A stretch of DNA of 14,429 bases from CAYLLD01 sp964425135 (GTDB taxonomy: Bacteria; Pseudomonadota; Alphaproteobacteria; Rhodobacterales; Rhodobacteraceae): positions 1 through 14,429 of the forward strand of contig CAYRKW010000076.1 in assembly GCA_964425135.1 (NCBI GenBank), read 5' to 3'. This document shows positions 7,684-13,831 of the stretch, one piece after another. The position numbers and the translations under genes are program-made. The notes under the pieces are model-generated. The model saw only the letters and a list, made by a program, of their open reading frames with translations. It made no database searches and had not been told where the DNA came from. Position 1 is the stretch's first letter, and every line of letters begins with the position of its first letter.

Positions 7684-7735
7684 TTGCCTTGGAATTCCTG
7701 ACCGTTTATATAAGAAAACGCGACCCATTGGTCCA
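7684..7735. promoter_or_regulatory. Candidate divergent promoter sharing one -10 box (tgt and sufT)
   Basis: The palindrome TTATATAA (7706-7713) contains TATATA at 7707-7712, which reads the same on both strands. On the plus strand TTGCCT (7684-7689) lies 17 bp upstream of it. On the minus strand TGGACC (plus-strand 7730-7735) also lies 17 bp upstream. Both -35 boxes match four of six bases of TTGACA. This would start tgt toward the GTG at 7755 and sufT toward the ATG at 7679 with short leaders. The hexamers are seen; promoter activity is inferred. Confidence 0.5.
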
Positions 7736-7754
7736 GAGCAGGGATTGCGCATTG

Positions 7755-8882
7755 GTGCAGAAATTTAACTTTTCTCTTAACGCAACCGACGGCGTTGCGC
7801 GGCGCGGGGTCGTTTCGACGCCAAAAGGCGATGTTCAGACACCTGCGTTCATGCCTGTGGGCACTGCGGCGACGGTTAAGGCGATGATGCCCGAAAGCGT
7901 TCAGGCGACCGGCGCACAGATACTCTTAGGAAATACTTACCATTTGATGTTGCGTCCGACCGCTGAGCGGATTGCTGCGCTTGGGGGCTTGCATCGTTTC
8001 ATGAACTGGGATGGTCCGATTTTGACGGATTCGGGCGGGTTTCAGGTGATGTCGCTGACGGATTTGCGCAAGATGAGCGAAGATGGCGTCAAATTCCGCT
8101 CTCACGTCGATGGGTCGGAGCATATGTTGACGCCGGAGCGGTCGATGGAAATCCAGCGGCTTTTGGGCTCTGACATCGTGATGTGTTTTGACGAATGCAC
8201 GCCGCATCCGGCAACGTATGAGGTGGCGCGCAAGAGCATGGAATTGTCGATGAGATGGGCGCAGCGCTCGCGAGATGCGTTCGGGGATCGTCCGGGCTAT
8301 GCGCTCTTTGGTATCCAGCAAGGCAGTGTTTACAAGGACTTACGGCAGGAAAGTGCGGATAAGCTGCGCGAGATCGGCTTTGAAGGCTATGCGGTTGGCG
8401 GGCTGGCGGTCGGCGAAGGTCAGGAGGTGATGTTCGAAGTTCTGGATTATGCGCCTTCGATGCTGCCGGATGATAAGCCGCGGTATTTGATGGGGGTTGG
8501 CAAGCCATTGGACATTATCGGTGCGGTGGCGCGGGGGATTGATATGTTCGATTGCGTGCTGCCGTCGCGGTCGGGACGGACGGGGCAGGCGTTTACCTCG
8601 CAGGGGGTGGTGAATATCAAGAACGCGCGCCATGCGGATGATCCACGGCCTTTGTCGGAGGGCTGTTCTTGTCCTGCGTGCAGCAACTACTCGCGGGCCT
8701 ATCTGCATCATGTGTTCAAGGCGCAGGAGATCATATCGTCGATGCTGCTGACGTGGCATAACCTCCATTTTTATCAAGATCTTATGGCGGGGATACGGGC
8801 TTCGATAGAGTCTGGTTCTTTCGCGTCTTTCAAGGCGGATTTTGAGGCGCGGTATGGGGCTGGGGATATTGAGCCGCTTTGA
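7755..8882 (+). CDS. tgt: tRNA-guanine transglycosylase
   Basis: Bacterial Tgt exchanges G34 in the anticodons of tRNA-Asp, -Asn, -His and -Tyr for preQ1, a step of queuosine synthesis. Visible are the N-terminal TPAFMPVGTAATVKAM, the substrate-binding DSGGFQV with D92, GIDMFDCVLPSRSGRTGQ with the nucleophile aspartate, and the C-terminal zinc site (CSCPAC with a downstream His in TWHNLHFY). The open frame begins at 7668, but that overlaps sufT and the extra 29 residues are not family sequence. The GTG at 7755 gives 375 residues, equal to E. coli Tgt, and starts at the family N-terminus QKFNFSLNATDG. The preceding TTG (7752) is also possible and lies at better distance (8 nt) from an AGGG. 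No other queuosine gene is adjacent. Confidence 0.97.
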   Translation: MQKFNFSLNATDGVARRGVVSTPKGDVQTPAFMPVGTAATVKAMMPESVQATGAQILLGNTYHLMLRPTAERIAALGGLHRFMNWDGPILTDSGGFQVMSLTDLRKMSEDGVKFRSHVDGSEHMLTPERSMEIQRLLGSDIVMCFDECTPHPATYEVARKSMELSMRWAQRSRDAFGDRPGYALFGIQQGSVYKDLRQESADKLREIGFEGYAVGGLAVGEGQEVMFEVLDYAPSMLPDDKPRYLMGVGKPLDIIGAVARGIDMFDCVLPSRSGRTGQAFTSQGVVNIKNARHADDPRPLSEGCSCPACSNYSRAYLHHVFKAQEIISSMLLTWHNLHFYQDLMAGIRASIESGSFASFKADFEARYGAGDIEPL

Positions 8883-8936
8883 GGTTAGGGCGGTGTTGCA
8901 TGATTTTTAGACTTTAGCGCGGAATGAAAGCGGGCC

Positions 8937-9014
8937 AAGCGAGGGTAACCCCGTCGCTTGAATGCCTTGATTAGGCTCACTTCGTTCAACCGATGGCATT
9001 CTACCGAAAATCGG
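8937..9014. repeat. Run of three adjacent hairpins in the intergenic region
   Basis: Hairpin 1 pairs AAGCGA (8937-8942) with TCGCTT (8954-8959), extended by GGG/CCC. Hairpin 2 begins at the next base and pairs GAATGCC (8960-8966) with GGCATTC (8995-9001). Hairpin 3 pairs CCGA (9004-9007) with TCGG (9011-9014). The block lies in a 294-bp gap between tgt and the muramidase gene and has no convincing ORF. It could be an intergenic repeat element, a structured RNA or the end of the tgt transcript. No strong U-tract follows, so a simple terminator is not the best explanation. Confidence 0.45.
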
Positions 9015-9068
9015 CATGCACAAGCCATGCACAGAGTATGCACAACCTATGCACAGTCGGATGCGCAG
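9015..9068. repeat. Array of 11-bp direct repeats (ATGCACA core)
   Basis: ATGCACA occurs at 9016, 9027, 9038 and 9049, an exact 11-bp period. A degenerate fifth copy, ATGCGCA, begins at 9061. The 4-nt linkers vary, so the core is conserved rather than the whole unit. One-turn spacing places every copy on about the same DNA face, as in iterons or arrayed operators. Copies 3 and 4, read as GTATGCACA and CTATGCACA, match the DnaA-box pattern TTATNCACA at 8 of 9 positions. The array ends about 110 bp before the muramidase start. Function unknown. Confidence 0.7.
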
Positions 9069-9176
9069 TGGCGGGATTCGTTGCGGTTTGAGGTTTTGAG
9101 CGTGCGGCGGGGGCTGTAAGACATTAAGGATTTTGGCGGATGGTGCGGCCAACTCAAATCAATCCCGGACCCCGTT

Positions 9177-9788
9177 TTGCTATCAGTGGATGCTATCGCG
9201 AGTGAGATTGTTCAGCGCGAGGGTGGCTATGTTAACGATCCCGATGATCCGGGCGGGGCGACCAAGCATGGGGTCACAATCGGCACGCTTCGCGCTTTGG
9301 GGATTGATCTGGATCGCGACGGCGATGTGGATATTGACGATGTCAAAGCGCTGACGCCACCCGATGCGGTCAAGATATTCAAGCAGCATTATTTTCAGAA
9401 ACCGGGGATTTCCAAGCTGCCGCTCTCGGTGCAGGCCAGCGTGTTCGATATGTACGTTAATGCGGGCGCGAATGCGGTGCGGATATTGCAACGGCTGATG
9501 GGTCTGTTCGGGGTGCCTGTGAGCATTGATGGTCAGATCGGCCCGCAAACCGTGCGCGCGGCGCGGCAGGTGGAGGCATTGGCACCTGCGCATTTTGCTG
9601 ATGCCTACGCGATTGCGCGGCGGAATTACTATTATCAGCTCGCCGATCGGCGCAAAGCGTCGCGCAAATATGCGCGGCGGCGCAATGGGGGAAAGGGCGG
9701 CTGGATTGCGCGCGCGGAGGAATTCATGGCTGATATCTATCATTTGAGCGATGCAGAGCACGGGGCGCGGGTGGCGGCATGGGGATAA
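9177..9788 (+). CDS. Holin-associated N-acetylmuramidase (GH108), GTA/phage-type endolysin
   Basis: A 203-residue peptidoglycan hydrolase of glycoside hydrolase family 108. The catalytic motif is EGG at residues 15-17 (E15 the likely acid) in REGGYVNDPDDPGGATKHGV. The C-terminal part (SIDGQIGPQTVRAA) resembles the peptidoglycan-binding domain 3 that follows GH108 domains. An acidic loop with D at 44, 46, 48, 50, 52 and 55 has the spacing of an EF-hand or dockerin-type calcium loop. There is no signal peptide, consistent with export through a holin. The next gene is a holin that overlaps by 10 nt. In Rhodobacter capsulatus a similar endolysin-holin pair, unlinked to the main GTA cluster, lyses the producing cells. 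Start: the TTG at 9177 gives the full conserved N-terminus; the GTG at 9186 is an alternative. No strong ribosome-binding site is seen. Confidence 0.88.
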   Translation: MLSVDAIASEIVQREGGYVNDPDDPGGATKHGVTIGTLRALGIDLDRDGDVDIDDVKALTPPDAVKIFKQHYFQKPGISKLPLSVQASVFDMYVNAGANAVRILQRLMGLFGVPVSIDGQIGPQTVRAARQVEALAPAHFADAYAIARRNYYYQLADRRKASRKYARRRNGGKGGWIARAEEFMADIYHLSDAEHGARVAAWG

Positions 9789-10348
9789 TCTCAACGCTTG
9801 CGGGCCTTGGCGGGCTGATGCGTGATGCGGGTCAGCTCACCACGGTGGTGCGTGGCAACAAAGGCGAAGAGGCCAAGGCTGAGCATTTGGAGCATATGGC
9901 CGCTTTATCGCAGCTTGGCTCGGAGTTCGCGATTGAGCGGACGAGCTGGTTCGATATTCTGATCGACGGGCTGAACCGCTTGCCGCGCCCTGCGCTGGCG
10001 ATGGGGACGTTGGGACTGTTCATCTATGCGATGGCCGACCCGATTGGCTTTGCATCGCGTATGCAGGGGCTGGAGCTGGTGCCGGACCCGCTTTGGTGGC
10101 TTTTGGGGGCGATTGTTTCCTTCTACTTTGGGGCGCGGGAGTTGCACTATTTTCGCGACCGGCGTCCAAAGGTGTCGCTGGACAATTTGATCGATGTGAC
10201 GCGGCGGCGGGATATTATCGAAGGAATGCGTCCCATTGAGCCCGGGGCGCCTGAGCGTGTCGATCCGCCCCGTGTCGAGCGGAGTTCCGTGCGCGATCAG
10301 GGTGTTGATGGGAATGCTGCGCTGGAGGCATGGCGGGCGCAGGTGTAG
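9779..10348 (+). CDS. 3-TM holin of the GTA-release type
   Basis: A 189-residue membrane protein resembling the family of three-transmembrane holins associated with gene-transfer-agent release. A weakly hydrophobic N-terminal segment (GIISTLAGLGGL, residues 2-13) precedes a polar helix. Clear membrane segments are about 71-88 (PALAMGTLGLFIYAM) and 104-118 (PLWWLLGAIVSFYFG). A charged tail follows from RELHYFRDRR. It would open the inner membrane so that the muramidase encoded just upstream reaches the cell wall. Its ATG (9779-9781) lies within the end of the muramidase gene, so the two are probably translationally coupled. The long charged tail, about 65 residues, could control the timing of lysis; that is inference. 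No GTA structural genes are in the window. Confidence 0.83.
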   Translation: MGIISTLAGLGGLMRDAGQLTTVVRGNKGEEAKAEHLEHMAALSQLGSEFAIERTSWFDILIDGLNRLPRPALAMGTLGLFIYAMADPIGFASRMQGLELVPDPLWWLLGAIVSFYFGARELHYFRDRRPKVSLDNLIDVTRRRDIIEGMRPIEPGAPERVDPPRVERSSVRDQGVDGNAALEAWRAQV

Positions 10349-10443
10349 CTTCATGATGGTTGCCAAGTTGTGTCTGCTACATGATCGCGATTTTCAAAGG
10401 GTTTGAGGCTTTCTAAGCTCATCGCAACGATAGGAGGCGTGCA

Positions 10444-11313
10444 ATGGCGTATGATTTTGATTGGGTGGACGCATTTACGGATGAGCCGTTTGGGGGCAAT
10501 GGCTGTGTTGTTGTGCATGGGGCGGATGATCTGACAATTATTCAGCGGCTTGCTTTGGTACGGGAGACGAGCCTGTCGGAATGCGCTTATGTTGTCGGCT
10601 CGGATGTCGCTGATTTTGGCGCGCGGTATTATCTGGCGACGCGGGAAATTCCGATGGCGGGGCATCCGACGGTTGCGACTGTGGCGTCTATGTTGTCGCG
10701 GGGCATTGTGGCGGATGGAGATCAATTTACGCTGGAGGTCGGCTCCGGCGTGATGCCGATTGAGGTCAAGGACGGGGTTGTAACGATGACCCAGGCCAAG
10801 CCGGAATTTCTGACGCAATACGATGGGGCTTTGATTGCGGCGATGTATGGGCTGGAGCCGGATGCGGTTTTGGGCGCGCCGCAGGTTGTCTCCACCGGAT
10901 CGCCGTTTTGCATCACGGTATTGCGCGATCATGGGACGCTCAGTCGTGCGGTTTTGGATGTCGCAGCGTTGGAGGCGTGGCGCGTGGGCGATCCGCATAA
11001 GGACGCAGGGTTGATGGAGCCTTATTTGGTCGCAATGGGGGGTGTGGATGGGGGCGACACGCACGCGCGGCTTCTGCTTGCGCCGCCTTTGCCAGCCGAA
11101 GACCCGTTTACAGGATCGGCGACTGGATGCGCGGCGGCGTATCTTTGGGCGCACGGCTATCTGGCGATGCCGACTTATGTCGCGGAGCAAGGGCATGGGA
11201 TGGGGCGGCCCGGTACTGCGCAGGTGGAGGTTTTGGGTCCGCGCGATGCGATTGAGGGCGTTCGGGTTGGCGGGCGCGGGTGTGTTTTGATGTCGGGTGT
11301 GCTGCATCTTTAG
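10444..11313 (+). CDS. PhzF-family isomerase-like protein
   Basis: A 289-residue member of the PhzF/diaminopimelate-epimerase-like fold, with two similar halves. The N-terminal DWVDAFTDEPFGGNGCVVV is typical. The catalytic glutamate is E46 in ETSLSECAYV (E45 in PhzF itself). AGHPT (72-76) and EDPFTGSATGCAAAY (D220 onwards) are the other active-site motifs, and all are intact. PhzF makes phenazine precursors, but no phenazine genes are nearby and most family members have other, unknown substrates, so only an isomerase or epimerase role is supported. A strong AGGAGG (10432-10437) lies 6 nt before the ATG, unlike most genes here. It starts 95 bp after the holin on the same strand. A functional link to the lysis pair is not evident. 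Confidence 0.9.
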   Translation: MAYDFDWVDAFTDEPFGGNGCVVVHGADDLTIIQRLALVRETSLSECAYVVGSDVADFGARYYLATREIPMAGHPTVATVASMLSRGIVADGDQFTLEVGSGVMPIEVKDGVVTMTQAKPEFLTQYDGALIAAMYGLEPDAVLGAPQVVSTGSPFCITVLRDHGTLSRAVLDVAALEAWRVGDPHKDAGLMEPYLVAMGGVDGGDTHARLLLAPPLPAEDPFTGSATGCAAAYLWAHGYLAMPTYVAEQGHGMGRPGTAQVEVLGPRDAIEGVRVGGRGCVLMSGVLHL

Positions 11314-11320
11314 CCAAGCG

Positions 11321-11346
11321 GAGCGCCCTCGCGGGCGCGAGATTTA
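11321..11346 (+). terminator. Weak hairpin after the PhzF-family gene
   Basis: GCGCCC (11323-11328) pairs with GGGCGC (11333-11338) around TCGC. It begins 10 bp after the stop codon. The following GAGATTT is a poor U-tract, so termination is possible but uncertain. Confidence 0.4.
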
Positions 11347-11597
11347 AAGGTGATTTGAGTATTTGTTGGAAAGATGAAGCGTGCATTTATGGGGATGTTC
11401 GCTTGTGGGAGTGGGTGCGGGGATTGTGAATTTTGAGTGTTGGTGTGTGAAGCTGGTTTTGGTAGACGATCCGATCAAGACTGCGCCCAGCGGGCATGTT
11501 GGCGGGGTTGATCCCGTTGAGGGGGGGCTGGGATTGCCTACGGTAATACCTGATTTTGCGGATTGATCTGTGGTGACGTCGGGCAGACGATTGAGCG
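11347..11597. other. Unassigned intergenic stretch upstream of rpsD promoter
   Basis: About 250 bp with no gene I can support. The plus strand has a 61-codon frame starting at a GTG (11381-11566) without a convincing ribosome-binding site or recognisable family. A minus-strand frame stays open through here and across rpsD but looks like a shadow. The stretch could be a long upstream region, a decayed gene or an unrecognised small RNA. Confidence 0.4.
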
Positions 11598-11625
11598 TTG
11601 ACAGGGGCGGTTTGTTGTCTATAAG
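11598..11625 (+). promoter_or_regulatory. Sigma-70-type promoter of rpsD
   Basis: An exact TTGACA (11598-11603) is followed after 16 bp by TATAAG (11620-11625). This is the best housekeeping promoter in the window, as expected for a ribosomal protein gene. It predicts a leader of roughly 110 nt before the rpsD GTG. Confidence 0.8.
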
Positions 11626-11676
11626 CGGCGCTTCATTCGGGTGATCTGCGGGTTGCTCGGTCTTGGTGTTGGTGGC

Positions 11677-11736
11677 CCTCGCGAGAGGATGCCTGTCGGC
11701 TTTCGGGCAAAGGACAACATCTTTCAAAACTGAAAG
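11677..11736 (+). promoter_or_regulatory. Structured rpsD mRNA leader
   Basis: Three small hairpins follow each other: CCTC-GCGA-GAGG (11677-11688, a GNRA-type tetraloop), GCCTG/CGGGC (11691-11695 with 11704-11708), and CTTTC/GAAAG (11721-11725 with 11732-11736). The last pairs with the start of the Shine-Dalgarno sequence GAAAGGAG. S4 represses its own operon in E. coli by binding an mRNA structure, so this leader could be an autoregulatory target; that is inference. Confidence 0.45.
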
Positions 11737-11745
11737 GAGCCAGCC

Positions 11746-12366
11746 GTGAGCAAACGCACGTCTGCCAAGTACAAAATCGATCGCCGTATGGGCGAGAATA
11801 TCTGGGGTCGTCCCAAATCTCCTGTCAATCGTCGCGAGTACGGTCCTGGTCAGCATGGTCAGCGCCGGAAAGGCAAGCTTTCTGATTTTGGGACGCAGTT
11901 GCGCGCCAAGCAGAAGCTTAAGGGCTATTATGGCGATCTGACGGAAAAACAATTTCGCCGTATCTTTGCGGAAGCGGAGCGGATCAAGGGCGACACGGGT
12001 GAGAACCTGGTTGGTCTTTTGGAGCGTCGTCTGGATGCGATTGTGTATCGCGCGAAGTTCGTTCCGACAGTGTTCGCTGCGCGTCAGTTCGTGAACCACG
12101 GGCATGTGATGGTGAACGGCAAGAAGGTGAATATTCCGTCTTACAGGATCAAAGAGGGCGATGTTGTTACGGTGCGTGACAAGTCCAAGCAAATGGCGCT
12201 GGTTCTGGAAGCGGTTGCGAGCCAGGAGCGTGACACACCTGACTACATGAATGTGGATCATTCGAAACTGTCGGTTGAGTTCGTGCGCACGCCAAGTCTT
12301 GGCGACATTCCGTATCCGGTGATGATGGAGCCCAATCTGGTGGTCGAATTTTACGCCAAGAACTAA
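11746..12366 (+). CDS. rpsD: 30S ribosomal protein S4
   Basis: Primary 16S rRNA-binding protein that begins assembly of the 30S body and affects decoding accuracy. The 206-residue product starts MSKRTSAKYKIDRRMGENIW, the alphaproteobacterial form, and lacks the N-terminal zinc cysteines. The S4 RNA-binding domain covers about residues 95-160 (RRLDAIVYRAKFVPTVFAAR, then VNGKKVNIPSYRIKEGDVV). The C-terminal VMMEPNLVVEFYAKN is conserved. The start is GTG at 11746, with AAAGGAG 7-8 nt upstream, and gives the family's exact N-terminus. The gene stands alone, not in the alpha operon with rpsK and rpoA, as is usual in Alphaproteobacteria. A promoter, a structured leader and a terminator-like hairpin surround it. 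Confidence 0.99.
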   Translation: MSKRTSAKYKIDRRMGENIWGRPKSPVNRREYGPGQHGQRRKGKLSDFGTQLRAKQKLKGYYGDLTEKQFRRIFAEAERIKGDTGENLVGLLERRLDAIVYRAKFVPTVFAARQFVNHGHVMVNGKKVNIPSYRIKEGDVVTVRDKSKQMALVLEAVASQERDTPDYMNVDHSKLSVEFVRTPSLGDIPYPVMMEPNLVVEFYAKN

Positions 12367-12391
12367 CGTCAGATTTGGATTTCGATTTTGT

Positions 12392-12426
12392 GGGCCGCTC
12401 TGTTTGGAGCGGCTCATGTCGTTTTG
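12392..12426 (+). terminator. Terminator-like hairpin after rpsD
   Basis: GCCGCTC (12394-12400) pairs with GAGCGGC (12407-12413) around TGTTTG, beginning 28 bp after the rpsD stop. A TTTT occurs at 12422-12425, about 8 nt past the stem, so the U-tract is displaced and the terminator may be weak. Confidence 0.6.
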
Positions 12427-12448
12427 GCGTGATGGTCTGGCGCGACGT

Positions 12449-12510
12449 GTCCCGGACTTGATCCGGGACCTCCTGGTGGTCTGCAAGAGGCCCCGGATCA
12501 AGTCCGGGGC
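12449..12510. repeat. Inverted pair of REP-like palindromes
   Basis: Unit 1 is GTCCCGGA (12449-12456), loop CTTGA, TCCGGGAC (12462-12469). Unit 2 is GCCCCGGA (12490-12497), loop TCAAG, TCCGGGGC (12503-12510). Unit 2 is the reverse complement of unit 1 apart from one base pair in the arms, and 20 bp separate them. This is the arrangement of a BIME-type doublet. Palindromes of the form CCGGACTTGATCCGG recur between genes in many Alphaproteobacteria, from memory. The element sits between the convergent rpsD and rluB genes, where it could also stop transcription from both sides. Confidence 0.8.
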
Positions 12511-12519
12511 GGGGCGCAC

Positions 12520-13332
12520 TTATCTTGAACGGGGGCGCGGTTTGCCGCGAAAGGGTGCTTTGGGTTTGGGCTTGAGTTTGCGTTTCCTGGCAGGATCTTT
12601 ATCGCCGCCCAGCATGCCACCGATTTGCTCGCGGACGATTGCGCCGCGTATGATCTCAACCTCGCCGCGGGGAAGCTCGCCCAGCTGGAACGGACCGTAG
12701 GAGATGCGGATCAGGCGGTTGACGCTTAGGTTGATATGCTCGAATGCGCGGCGGATTTCGCGGTTTTTCCCTTCGCGCAGTCCGACGGTCGCCCAGCCGT
12801 TTGCGCCTTGTTGGCGGTCGATGCTGAGGTCCATGCCGCGAAACCTCTCGCCGTCGATGGTGACGCCTTTGCGTAATGTTTCCAGATCGTTCTCGCGCGG
12901 GGCGCCTTTGAAGCGGACGCGGTAGCGGCGGAGCCAGCCGGTGGAGGGCAGTTCCAGTTTGCGTTTGAGATCGCCATCGTTGGTCAGCAGCAGGAGGCCT
13001 TCGGAGTTCAGATCGAGCCGGCCGACGACCATGACGCGGGGCAGGGTGTCGGGGAGTTTATCGAAGATTGTCGTGCGGCCCTTTTCGTCGCTCGTGGTCG
13101 TTACAAGGCCTGAGGGTTTGTGATAGCGCCAGAGTTTGATCGGTTCGGCCTCGGGCAGCGGTTTGCCATCGACGGTGATTTTATCTTGCGCGCCCACTGT
13201 GACGGCGGGGGTGCCCAGCACTGTACCGTTGAGGGTCACGCGGCCTTCGGCGATCATCGCTTCCGCCCCCCGGCGTGAGGCGAGCCCTGCGCGCGCGATG
13301 CGGCGGGCTATGCGTTCTTTGCTATCGCTCAT
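12520..13332 (-). CDS. rluB: 23S rRNA pseudouridine synthase, RluB/RsuA family
   Basis: Isomerises a specific uridine in rRNA to pseudouridine. An N-terminal S4 RNA-binding domain (about 4-60: RIARRIARAGLASRRGAEAM, then VTLNGTVLG) precedes the catalytic domain, whose motif VVGRLDLNSEGLLLLTNDG holds the catalytic aspartate D107. GLREGKNREIRRAFEHI and VNRLIRISYGPFQLG are also family sequence. The last 25 or so residues are a basic Lys/Pro/Arg tail, typical of RluB-like members. The 270-residue length is normal. The ATG at 13330-13332 gives the conserved MSDSKERIARRIARAG start. Within the RsuA/RluB/RluE/RluF group, RluB (helix 80 region of 23S) is the best match, but target specificity is not proven. 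The gene is divergent from tadA with 50 bp between the starts. Confidence 0.92.
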   Translation of the reverse strand: MSDSKERIARRIARAGLASRRGAEAMIAEGRVTLNGTVLGTPAVTVGAQDKITVDGKPLPEAEPIKLWRYHKPSGLVTTTSDEKGRTTIFDKLPDTLPRVMVVGRLDLNSEGLLLLTNDGDLKRKLELPSTGWLRRYRVRFKGAPRENDLETLRKGVTIDGERFRGMDLSIDRQQGANGWATVGLREGKNREIRRAFEHINLSVNRLIRISYGPFQLGELPRGEVEIIRGAIVREQIGGMLGGDKDPARKRKLKPKPKAPFRGKPRPRSR

Positions 13333-13382
13333 GGGGCGCTTGTGGCGTAAACATGCTGCTGTTGGAAGAGGTATTTTGCAAA

Positions 13383-13829
13383 ATGGGATTTGCGAGTTTC
13401 ATGCATATCGCGCTGGAGGAGGCGCATGCAGCGGCAGAACGCGGCGAAGTGCCTGTGGGTGCGGTGGTTGTTCGGGATGGCGCGGTGATTGCGCGCAGTG
13501 GCAACCGGATGCGCGAGAGGCTCGATCCGACAGCGCATGCGGAGATGCTGGTGATCCGGGCGGCGTGTGCGGCTTTGGGTCAGATGCGCTTGGCTGGCTG
13601 TGATCTCTATGTGACGCTGGAGCCTTGTGCGCAATGCGCGGGCGCGATTGCGGCGGCGCGAATTCGGCGGCTATATTTCGGTGCGTATGATCTCAAATCG
13701 GGCGGGGTTGAGCAGGGGGCGCGGGTGTTCTCCCATCCGCAATCGCATCATGTGCCCCAGGTGTATGGCGGGATGGCGGAAGAGGAATGTTCGGCGTTGC
13801 TGACATCGTTTTTTGCGCAGCGGCGGTAG
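13383..13829 (+). CDS. tadA: tRNA-specific adenosine deaminase
   Basis: TadA deaminates A34 to inosine in the anticodon of tRNA-Arg(ACG), so that one tRNA can read CGU, CGC and CGA. It is a zinc-dependent cytidine-deaminase-like enzyme. The zinc ligand and proton shuttle are H52 and E54 in TAHAEMLVIRAA, and the other ligands are C82 and C85 in EPCAQCAGAI. The loop GEVPVGAVVV is intact. The frame is open back to 13275 within rluB antisense. I chose the ATG at 13383 because it gives 148 residues and the family start (MGFASFMHIALEEA). A GGAAGAGG lies 11 nt or more upstream, a rather long spacing. ATGs at 13353 and 13401 are alternatives. Confidence 0.96.
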   Translation: MGFASFMHIALEEAHAAAERGEVPVGAVVVRDGAVIARSGNRMRERLDPTAHAEMLVIRAACAALGQMRLAGCDLYVTLEPCAQCAGAIAAARIRRLYFGAYDLKSGGVEQGARVFSHPQSHHVPQVYGGMAEEECSALLTSFFAQRR

Positions 13830-13831
13830 CT

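Noticed and set aside
7668..7754. A 29-residue N-terminal extension of Tgt
   Set aside because: It overlaps the start of sufT and the proposed promoter, and is not Tgt-like. The start at 7755 gives the normal length.
9124..9140. A possible CtrA site (TTAA-N7-TTAA) upstream of the lysis genes
   Set aside because: Only one half-site (TTAA at 9124-9127) is present, and the sequence 7 bp further is GGCG. CtrA control would make biological sense but is not supported here.
8907..9152. An 81-codon minus-strand frame over the hairpins and repeat array
   Set aside because: Its sequence is made of the repeats themselves, with no ribosome-binding site or family resemblance. The non-coding structure explains the region better.
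11344..12519. A 391-codon minus-strand frame across rpsD and its upstream region
   Set aside because: It is antisense to the whole of rpsD, which is certain, and has no recognisable domain. Its N-terminal residues come from the REP palindromes. A long shadow frame is expected in GC-rich DNA.
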